Source of the DNA: Sophora flavescens | Lineage: Eukaryota > Streptophyta > Magnoliopsida > Fabales > Fabaceae | Length of the DNA: 64,000 nt | Assembly: GCA_030762895.1 (NCBI GenBank) | Contig: CM061067.1 | Location: 107,417,888 to 107,481,887, forward strand | Direction of reading: 5' to 3' | Shown here: positions 56,292 to 64,000 of the stretch, in pieces | Layout of the letters: each line of letters opens with the position of its first letter | Position numbering within the stretch: the stretch's first letter is position 1 | The notes under the pieces: generated by a model | Told to the model about the DNA's origin: nothing | What the model saw: the letters and a program-made list of their open reading frames with translations, nothing else | Databases searched by the model: none | Program-made: the position numbers and the translations under genes

Positions 56292-57776
56292 TCATTGAGG
56301 GGCGGTTCCGCCAGGATCCCACTGTCTGTGATACAGGGCCCACGGAATGCTCAAGTTGCAGTATGGTCCTCCCGGATCCCACGGTCTACAGCATAAAGAT
56401 GAGAGCGGGTGCTTGATAATCTTGGTACCTCCACCAGGTGCGGCGGACTTCTCTCTCCTTCGCAGGTCACAGTTGACCTCTCTTTCAACTTTGTCCATAA
56501 AATCCTCCCAATAGAATCGGGGCTCAACCTCTTGGACTGGCCATGGTGCCAAATCCAAGGGTGCAAAATCCAGAGCTGGTGGCTCCTCAGGGGGAGGTGA
56601 CAAACAGTTAGTTGGGGTCTCCGGTGTTGCTTCAACTCCTGCAAGGTCTTCATCCACTGCACTACCGGATTCATCACTTGTTAAACCTGCAGAAATCTCA
56701 TCACACACCACAGAAAGGTTAGAGTTAGTACAGTTAGTAAATATATTACAATAAACTAAATCAGAAAGCGGCTGAATGTCTGGAAGTTGCTTGAGCTCTA
56801 TGGAGGGTGGCTGTTCAATGGATGGTATATTTGGAACTTCGACTGAACAAACAGCATCACTCTCACTATCACCCTGCAAAATAGAGTCAAGAAACCCAGC
56901 ACAAACATCACACGGGTTAGTGTCAGTACAGTTAGTACATGTATTAACAGAAACCGAGTTAGTAAAGGTCTGATTGTCTGGACTTTCTGCACACGGTTCA
57001 TCCACCCCATCATTCTCAACACATGCATTTGATTCCACAGGCTCTTCATTATCCTCAAGCACGGTGGAGCAGATGTCCTCTTGATCCTCCTGATCCTCAT
57101 TTTCTTTGTTTCCTTTCAAGTATAAACCTGCATAACAGTGTATACACAAAGCAAAGATACCATCACAATAACAATCATTAGAATCAGGGGATTCAACACA
57201 TAATTCATCATCAACAGAAATATCATCATCCGAATTATCATCAAAAGTATTTTCAGGAATAACCATCTGTGAATCCTTATGTTCCTCAAGGGGCTGTGGA
57301 GTTAGCATTGCAGCCGAGTTGGCGGTAACTTGATCAATTAGAGCCCACAACTTTTGAGATTCAGCTTGGTCCCTCTGTTGGGCTTCAAGATTACTTGCCT
57401 CCATTGCCTCCATCCTCTGTTGAAATTCAAGATTGTATGCTTCCGTTTGTGCAGCCATTTGTTGTAGCATTTCTTCCAAACTGAGTTGGGCTAGTGTAGG
57501 GTCAGGCTGGTATTGCTGGCTTACTGACATCCATTGATTGTTCTCGGCCATTTGTTGTATCATAGAAGCAATCTCATCCAGGCTGCCTTGATCTCTAACC
57601 TGTTGGCTAGGATAAGCATTCATTCCAGTCATATCAAAACCATTGCTATACTCATAATTTCCAGCAAAATTAGGATAATTTGTGCATGGTGGTGGTTTAC
57701 TAAAATCAGGATAATACATGCAAGGTGGTGGTTCATGATAAACATTAGGCAAATACCCATACATGTAATTATCCAT
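56292..57776 (-). CDS. Acidic Cys-bearing gag-like protein of element F
   Basis: An intact 494-codon ORF starting 110 bp after the primer site. Residues 1-50 are Tyr/Pro-rich with a doubled 'PPPC..YP' phrase; about 60-165 are Gln/Glu/Met-rich and probably coiled coil (QMAAQTEAYNLEFQQRM); 165-400 are acidic, with three degenerate units that combine an acidic run with Cys pairs (NDCYCDGIFALCIHCYAG, NTCTNCTDTNPCDVCAGF, TNCTNSNLSVVCDEISAG). The C-terminus is Pro-rich, then basic. I see no CCHC knuckle. By position it should be the gag of a non-autonomous element, but it does not resemble a gag I know. Function unknown. Confidence 0.75.
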   Translation of the reverse strand: MDNYMYGYLPNVYHEPPPCMYYPDFSKPPPCTNYPNFAGNYEYSNGFDMTGMNAYPSQQVRDQGSLDEIASMIQQMAENNQWMSVSQQYQPDPTLAQLSLEEMLQQMAAQTEAYNLEFQQRMEAMEASNLEAQQRDQAESQKLWALIDQVTANSAAMLTPQPLEEHKDSQMVIPENTFDDNSDDDISVDDELCVESPDSNDCYCDGIFALCIHCYAGLYLKGNKENEDQEDQEDICSTVLEDNEEPVESNACVENDGVDEPCAESPDNQTFTNSVSVNTCTNCTDTNPCDVCAGFLDSILQGDSESDAVCSVEVPNIPSIEQPPSIELKQLPDIQPLSDLVYCNIFTNCTNSNLSVVCDEISAGLTSDESGSAVDEDLAGVEATPETPTNCLSPPPEEPPALDFAPLDLAPWPVQEVEPRFYWEDFMDKVEREVNCDLRRREKSAAPGGGTKIIKHPLSSLCCRPWDPGGPYCNLSIPWALYHRQWDPGGTAPQ

Positions 57777-57886
57777 GGGGGAAAATAAAATTTACAGACC
57801 AGACAAAGCAGACAAAACTAATTAGCAAAGCAAAAAGTTTTTTTTTTTTTCAAAAATTATTTTCTGCTAATAACAACAAACCAGAG

Positions 57887-57904
57887 TCCCCGGCAACGGC
57901 GCCA
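57887..57904 (-). other. Primer binding site of element F (tRNA-Asp type)
   Basis: The minus strand reads TGGCGCCGTTGCCGGGGA, 18 bases complementary to the 3' end of plant tRNA-Asp as I remember it (TCCCCGGCAACGGCGCCA), five bases from the LTR end. Confidence 0.9.
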
Positions 57905-57909
57905 ATTTT

Positions 57910-59144
57910 TGACCGCGCTGTCGCCACGCGCCAAAAAGAACGAGCGATTATGAAAATAATGCAGTATAGAGCGACAACTCGGATCGTCTCTCAAGGACTC
58001 TTTAGGTGTTGTTATTATTAACAGAAAAAGTTAGAAATGGGGGGTTTTGGATTGAAACTAAAATAAAGAAAACAAAACAGAACAAAGAAAGAAAACAGAG
58101 CCGTAAAACAGATTAACAATAAACTAAAGCGATTAACCTACTGCTTTTGGTTTCCCAACTATCATTGGTTCATGCAAATTCCTAGCCCTAAGCAGATTCT
58201 AATCCCCTCCCGGTTGTAGCAACAATTAACAAACGAAACCGCTACTACGGATATATGTTCCTATTCCCGAATTAAACAAACGGGGTTAAGCTCTCATGAA
58301 CTAAACGAACATGAATGAACACACGCGAATTAAACAAACGCGATTAAGTATAGGAACATAACATCACCGGAACGAATCAATACAATACTATACATTCCTG
58401 AATTAAACAAACAGAAATGCATAACATAGTATTGAAAAGAGAAAAGGAAATGAAAACAGGAAATACAAGAACCTCAAGTATGGATAGAAACCAATTACAG
58501 TAGATTAATCAAGGAGACTAGTTCTCCATTACAAAAGTAAAACAACTATCTAAACTAAAAGAAAACAAGAGAATAAAAACCAGCTCAGAAACTAGCCAAA
58601 ACTGACTAGCCACTGGCCTCCCCACTCTCAGTTCTGCCTAAGACTACTTATATACACGTTTCTGGAATCCAAGTCCTCGCGAGGCGAATTATGCGAAAGG
58701 TCTGCAACTCTTGGTCTTCTCGCGAGGCGAGCATATCTTCGCGAGGCGAACTCTTCAAATTCCCAACTGTAACGCCCGTGACCTTCAACACGGGTAAACC
58801 GTGATGCTCTCTGACTTCCAGGTACTCGCGAGGCGAGTCCTCCTTCGCGGGGCGAGACAGAAAGTTTTGCAATTTTCAGGAACAGTCACCTTCTGGTTCG
58901 CGGGGCGAACAGCCTTCTCGCGGGGCGAGAAACTCCAGAATTATTCCTTTTTATTAACCTGAAAATAGAAAATAAAAGTAAATACTTTATTCACTCTAAA
59001 TCAACTAAATTAACTTAAAAACACTTTACAGACTCAAAATACTACTTAAGGACAATCAAGTCTAATTGGGGTGAAAATGATATAAAATTAGCACAAAGCC
59101 AAGGTCTTTACTAGTTAATAAACCAGTCAAACAGAGGCTCATCA
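57910..59144 (-). repeat. 5' LTR of element F
   Basis: Near-identical to 53625-54854. It keeps seven to eight well-formed copies of the CGCG(A/G)GGCGA motif (58676-58930), just upstream of the TATA box in the element's own orientation. Confidence 0.95.
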
Positions 59145-59646
59145 ATATGCCAATATTTAGGCGAAGTATTACAAAATGTTCAAATATTGTAGAACTTACA
59201 AAGGTATGGGGCTCTTAAGATAACTTGAGTAACTTCAGAAAACTACAAGATTACAAAAGAGAGAGATTAGTAAGTTCTGAGAAAAATAAGCGATGTTCTT
59301 CAACTAAGTCTTGGGGCGCCTTATATAGAGGAGAGGAGCCTTCAGCTGATACGGATTCCAAAATTTTCAAATCCGGAAAGCAGGTACTATTTTCTTTTTG
59401 ACTTCGGGTACCTACTTTAACTGTTGATCTTTAACTTTGTCGGCCATTTTGTCTGCCATGAATCTTTGTCGGCACTAGACGACAAACAAATTTTCTTTAT
59501 TAAAGCAGCATGGCACATGGGCGGCCACATTTGTGTCCAAAGGACGCTACTTTAACCATTTTATTTTGTTGATGGGTATCTTGAATAGGTGCTCTGTCTG
59601 CCATCTTTTTATCCACTGAGGAGATGCGACAAAACTGATTTTGAAT
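59145..59646 (-). promoter_or_regulatory. Caulimovirid intergenic region with promoter, copy E
   Basis: Non-coding DNA after the end of ORF2. On the minus strand there is a TATA box CTCTATATAA (59330-59321) followed by GGCGCCCCAAG, the usual form of a caulimovirid full-length transcript promoter. Upstream (59400-59600) it is richer in G/C and has 'gtcggc' and 'gtctgcc' repeats. Element F separates it from 53498-53624. Confidence 0.65.
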
Positions 59647-60915
59647 ATTTTAATCAAAGAATCCTACATCTGGGTCATTATTTTCCAGATAAGGATTATA
59701 TACAAAATCTTCTTTTTCAGGAAGGGGATCCTCTAGTTCTTCATCAGATCCTACTGTTGAAATTGCTTCCAACAATTTTTTCTTCAACTCCGAAGGAGAG
59801 GATGCATCAAATGTTAATGAATATGGGCTTGCTGGTTACGATATTACTGAAGAGGCTGTACCAACCATACCCTTATCTTTGTTCCTTGCTGGAGAATTTG
59901 TTGGGGTGATGGACTGAGGAAGTCTCCTCTATTGTAGTCCATGCTTCTTCCAAGTTTCAAATTTGGAAATAACAAATTCTTCATTAAATTTCCTCCACCA
60001 AGATACAATGACAGAGGAACAAATATTCTTTGGGAAGGGCTCAGGGTAGTGCTGATGAATATCGTAGCTGAAACGAAGTAACCATGATATTCCAAATTGT
60101 GCACAAAAATGTAGCAATTTTACATGAGCCTGAATTTTAGGAGTTAGAGTTTTGAACTCTAAATATTTTGCATAGATAGCATTTGGGAAAATTTCAGCTG
60201 ATAAACCAAATGCTACAAACCATTCCATAAACCATGAAGGGTAAATGGATTGATTGCTAACTATAATGAAGTACCAGGAATGTTTTTGATTAGGAATATA
60301 TAAAATATTTTCCCAAGCATGCTGGTAATCAAAATAGTCATATATTGGTGGGTCAAATACCCTAGAAAAGCTTTTGGCTTTTAAAGGATGTTGACCCCAA
60401 TCAGACATTAAAATTTTGCAATGGGAATAAGCCACTATTCCCTTAGCATTTTCATTTTCATTCTCAGTTATTTCAATAGATCCGGAATCTATTAAAATAA
60501 GCTGATAAAATTTTAAATTTTTCTTGGATCCACCAGAGTTGATCCAACCCAATCCTTCTGGAATATATTTTGCATATATATTCCATGGTTCAGAAACACT
60601 TTTGGATGGGTCACCCGTTTCGGGCTCTAGAAGCAGTAACTGTTGGCATTTTGGTTTGTATTTGTGTTGAAGGGGTTCTCTTTCGAGAAGTTGGGTATTT
60701 TGAGGAGGTTTTGGTGGTGTATTTTGAGGTTTACCCAAAGGGGTAAATCTATTGGTTATTTCAAGTGAGGTATTTTGTGTGGGCTGGGCCGGAATTGGTG
60801 TTTTTGCTATTTGGGTTGCACTGGGTGCAAAAGAATCCAAGGTTAATGGTTTTGATTTTGAAGAGGAAGGGGATGCCCCACCTCGTGTAGACCTTCCTTG
60901 GGCCCTGTTCGCCAT
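59647..60915 (-). pseudogene. Caulimovirid ORF2, copy E
   Basis: Same protein as copy D, about 95% identical by eye, starting at ATG 60915 and again overlapping the polyprotein stop (TAATG). A TAG at 59929-59931 (AAG in copy D) ends it after 328 codons. The same frame continues to the original end near 59647 with only small differences, so it is the more complete 3' end of the gene. Confidence 0.75.
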
Positions 60916-62883
60916 TATTTTATAGAAACCTGCAAAAATTCCCTGGTTAAATAATCAAGGATAAAATTATTTTCACCTTTTAAAAATTCTATTTCAAAAT
61001 CAAAGCAACTCAAAAGACTTTGCCATATGGAAAAAATATGTTTAGAAACTAGATTTTTAACATCTTTTTCTAAAACATCTTTGGCAGCTTTGCAATCTAT
61101 ACGTAATAAAAACTTTTTATTAAATAAATCATCTTGAAATTTTGTAATACATAGTACTATAGATAAAATCTCTTTTTTAATAGTACTATATTTTTCTTGT
61201 GAAGAGATCCAAAGACCAGAGTGATATCTGACAATCTGCTCAACTTTTGACTTTGGGAGGATCTGTAGCAGGATGCCACCATATCCTTTTTCTGATGCAT
61301 TAGTCTGAACAATAAGAAGTGCATCGGGATGAGGAATACCAAGACACGGCAGAGACTTGACTTCCCTCTTAATATCAGCCACTAATTCAGACAACTCACT
61401 AGACCAAGGTTTAGGGTTCTTAGTCTTTCTAAGTCTAGAATAAAGGGGCTTACATTTTATTCTAATATTTGGAATGAATTCTGACACATAATTCAAACAA
61501 CCCAAAAATCTTTGAAGTTGTGTTTTATCCTTTAATTCATTTGGAAAATTATCAACAAAAGCAATACTTCTACTGATAGGAGTTATTGTGCCTTGAAATA
61601 TTTCATGGCCCAAAAATCTCATTTTTGTTAAACAAAGTTTTGTCTTTTTGGCGACAAAGCCATTCCATTTCTTTTTATGGTTTCTTTGAAAGTATGAAAA
61701 TGTTTAAAATGTTGTTCTAATGAATTGGAAAATATTAAAATGTCATAGATGTATATTAAAGCAAACTCAGAATGAGGCTTTAATATTTCATCCATTATAT
61801 TTTGAAATTCTGATGGTGCATTTTTTAATCCTAAAGGCATTACATTCCATTCGTAATGTCCCAGAGGAACAGTAAAAGCAGTTTTATATTTATCTTCTTC
61901 TTTTAATGCTATTTGATAATAACCTGATTTCAAATCAAATTTTGAAAAGATAACTGCATTGTGCAGTCTTTTGATGAGATCTTTTTTATTGGGAACAGGA
62001 TAGCGAATCCACTGTAATGCTTTATTTAATGGTTTATAATTTATAACCATTCTAGGTTCGCCACGCTCGATTTCTGAATTATTATTTACATAAAAGGCAG
62101 TGCAACTCCAAGGGGATTTGCTTGGCCTAATCAATTTTTTATTTAAAAGATCTTGTATATCCTTTTTGCAAAATTCCAACGTCTCACTATTCATTTGAAT
62201 AGGTCGAGCTTTAGTTGGTATGTTTCTTTCATCGAAGTCTTTTTCATACGGTAAAGAAACAGTATGAATTTTCCTATTCCAAAAAGCATTTGGAATAATA
62301 GAACAAACTTTTGTTTCAAATTCTTTTTGTAAAGCAATTACCTTTTCCTTAATCAAAGGATCTTGTAATCGTTTTTCAATTTTTTGATAAAGTATTTCTT
62401 TTTGAGGAAAACCAATTTGATTTTGTTTTCCCTTAATTATGGAAAGGAAATTTGTTTCTTCAAGAGTGTCATTTATGTTATTTAATTCTTTTGATTTTAC
62501 AGGATTTAGGAATTCGAAAAGAATTTCTTGGTTATTTCTTTTTGTTGTAATTCCTTCATCAGAAACTCCAAAGGGATATAACTGAGTTATAAAAGGAGTT
62601 CCTAAAATTATTTGTTCTGACATATCTTTTACAAGTAAAAAGGTGGTTTTAATACAAACTCCATTATTGCAAATACTTGCTTCTTGTAATTTATATTTTA
62701 CTTGAAGCTTTTCATTATTTGCAGTGTATAATTTTTGAATAGTTTTCTTATAATACTGAGTAGGAATCAGACCTTCTTGAACACAATTTAGGTCCGCTCC
62801 TGAATCTATTAAAGCAATGAATGGTTTGTGAAAGGAACTGTTAATTTTTAAATTAACTTTCACATGCCATTTTTGCTGTAATG
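60913..62883 (-). pseudogene. Caulimovirid protease-RT-RNase H, copy E
   Basis: The sister of copy D, cut at 62883 within the protease N-terminal region by an (AT)n tract. Protease active site LIDSGADLNCV is present. A one-base deletion near 61652 shifts the frame between RT and the connection to RNase H. The RT box reads IYIYDILIF, having lost the first catalytic Asp, and the RNase H motif reads QTNASEKG, Asp to Asn. The polymerase is dead at two active sites. RNase H coding then runs intact to TAA at 60913-60915. Confidence 0.9.
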
Positions 62884-62887
62884 TTTA

Positions 62888-62891
<4 letters not shown>

Positions 62892-62951
<60 letters not shown>
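62892..62951. repeat. (AT)n microsatellite at virus breakpoint
   Basis: About 30 AT units directly at the truncated end of viral copy E. AT repeats are common at pararetrovirus integration sites. Confidence 0.95.
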
Positions 62952-62953
<2 letters not shown>

Positions 62954-63881
62954 CAAAGGGGGAAAATTAAACGGCTGTGCATTTAGCTAGTGATCTGCGC
63001 ATCCTTAAAAGATTGACTCTTGATCCACGTGGAAAGACAACCGTTTCCACTTTCCCGTAAGCAAAGAACTCTTTCACAGGCTTTTCGTTTTAAGTTCAAA
63101 AGGCTGGCAAATAGAACGAACAAAATCGAAAACATGCCCCATTCATGATCTTAATTATAAATGCAGTGCATATGTTTCTGTTGCTCAATGTGGTACTTAA
63201 GTCATGAAGCTCTCCCACCTGATAGATTAATCTTTTGGGTTGGGCTCTCCTCATGGGTGTTGATAATGTCTCAAAAACAGATTCAGTTACAAGCAAAAGT
63301 CAGTTACAAGCATTTTTTTCCTTTGGCAAAGAAAATCAGTTTTTTCTGTTGGTGCACAAACAGAATTCAGTTTTGGATTGGAGAAAAACTTGGCAGCTGA
63401 AGTCTCCTTTTCTTATCTATATATATACATGTGTATGGTAGGATTAAGAGTGTGTGTGATTGTATATCAACTGTGTAATCTTTCCTTTTCTAAAATCATA
63501 GAGAGTTAGGCCTAGATCAAGGAGTTTTGGTGAGAACAAGAGTGGAAGAACTAGGAAGCTTGTGGCTGTATCTCAGCAGGAAAAGCAAGGGCTAGTGTAG
63601 ATTCTTGTGAAGTTTGAAGCTTGATCTTGTAACTCTTGTCAATCATAGTGAAGACTTTGCTCTCTTCCCGTGGATGTAGGCCACATCGGCTGAACCACGT
63701 TATTTCTTGGTGTTGATCTTTCTTTCTTTCTGCTTTACATTTTTCATTTCTGTTCTGCCATATAATCTTCTATTTCTGCAATTCTGTTTTCTGTCAAATT
63801 ATGTTCCTGTTGCATTGTTGCATCATTGCTGTGATCTTGTTCTTGGTGTGTATTTCATTCAGTGTTTCTTGACCACAACAA
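62952..63881 (+). repeat. 5' LTR of Copia element G (left end uncertain)
   Basis: The right end is TTGACCACAACA (63881), just before a primer site. A TATA-like TATATATATACAT lies near 63417-63429, and the R/U5 part carries 'gtaggccacatcggctgaac', a phrase typical of some Copia LTRs. The left end is not determined; sequence right of the (AT)n tract has no distinct TG start that I can prove. Confidence 0.6.
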
Positions 63882-63883
63882 GT

Positions 63884-63901
63884 GGCGCCGTCTGTGGGAA
63901 G
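63884..63901 (+). other. Primer binding site of element G
   Basis: TGGCGCCGTCTGTGGGAA, two bases from the LTR end. This 18-mer is a common plant LTR retrotransposon primer site; I am not sure of the tRNA. Confidence 0.75.
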
Positions 63902-63941
63902 AAAGAAAGAAACTGAAAACTGAAAGAAGAAGCATCTCAGC

Positions 63942-64000
63942 ATGAGTTCAACAAAGTTTGACATCGAAAAGTTCTCTGGCACAAACGACTTTGGATTATG
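63942..64000 (+). CDS. Copia gag of element G, first 19 codons
   Basis: ATG at 63942, then MSSTKFDIEKFSGTNDFGL, the standard opening of Tork/Ivana-type Copia gag (…KFxxxNDFxLW). It runs off the window, so whether the element is intact cannot be told. Confidence 0.85.
   Translation, partial: MSSTKFDIEKFSGTNDFGL

Larger units (their letters stand above)
53625..59144 (-). mobile_element. Non-autonomous LTR retrotransposon F
   Basis: 5520 bp with LTRs of 1230 bp (53625-54854) and 1235 bp (57910-59144) that are nearly identical, so the insertion is recent. The 5-bp duplication ATATG is perfect (53620-53624, 59145-59149). It reads on the minus strand: primer site at 57904-57887, one 494-codon ORF, a long non-coding stretch, then 'aagtttggggtatttt' before the 3' LTR. 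No protease, RT, RNase H or integrase is present. The tRNA-Asp primer site and TGATGAGCC LTR start point to the Athila/Tat side of Gypsy. Confidence 0.95.

Noticed and set aside
1..64000. tRNA, rRNA, snoRNA, microRNA or host protein genes
   Set aside because: None was convincingly seen by eye. tRNA-like matches are primer binding sites only. A tRNAscan or Infernal run would settle small RNAs.

Overview
The window looks like plant nuclear DNA made almost entirely of transposable elements and endogenous pararetrovirus. It has a long stack of LTR retrotransposons, two CACTA transposons with spliced plant-type genes, a Tourist-like MITE, AT-rich spacers and (AT)n tracts. I found no ordinary host gene, rRNA or tRNA. 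The mix (SIRE/Maximus-like Copia with an env-like gene, Gypsy elements with very long LTRs, caulimovirid copies) suggests a eudicot with a large genome. A papilionoid legume is my guess, not a demonstration.

Layout, left. 1-2419 is the 5' part of a Gypsy element on the minus strand (element A). It abuts a Copia element of the SIRE/Maximus type (2420-8790) that keeps gag, an env-like gene and its 3' LTR but has lost pol; a second LTR of that family lies inverted at about 8791-9898. 10612-15499 is a complete but degenerate plus-strand relative of A (element B) with two 876-bp LTRs, inserted into the 3' tail of another Gypsy element whose LTR begins near 15914.

Middle. From 16680 the sequence is a nest. 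A Copia-like LTR contains a minus-strand Gypsy solo LTR (17428-36757), which contains a further plus-strand LTR piece. That piece holds Copia element C (17881-31450, perfect 5-bp target duplication), which holds CACTA-1 (22170-29279, TSD AGG). A separate solo LTR (34771-35805, TSD AACAC) sits in the same Gypsy LTR. CACTA-2 (37215-43670, TSD AAC) lies further right and contains its own solo LTR (41292-42525, TSD CTAAG). The two CACTAs share ends and subterminal hairpin repeats but carry complementary genes: CACTA-1 has only the TnpA-like/Ulp1-like gene and CACTA-2 only the TNP2-type transposase. Both genes are broken.

Right. After AT-rich spacer and a MITE (45390-45658), 45662-53497 and 59145-62883 hold rearranged copies of one caulimovirid-like pararetrovirus: movement protein, coat/zinc-finger region, protease-RT-RNase H, and a downstream ORF2 of unknown function. 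All are interrupted, recombined, or have lost catalytic residues. A young non-autonomous LTR retrotransposon (53625-59144, element F, TSD ATATG) with a 494-aa acidic, cysteine-bearing ORF has inserted into the viral promoter/leader. The window ends in the 5' LTR and first codons of gag of another Copia element (G).

Working relationships. Nothing here is a normal operon or pathway. The links are parasitic and historical: CACTA-1 and CACTA-2 together would supply the two CACTA transposase functions; elements B, C, F and the solo LTRs would depend on proteins made elsewhere; the virus segments read as decayed fossils. Boundaries with terminal dinucleotides plus target duplications are firm. Boundaries at about 8790, 15914, 16680, 33316-33432 and 62952 are approximate.
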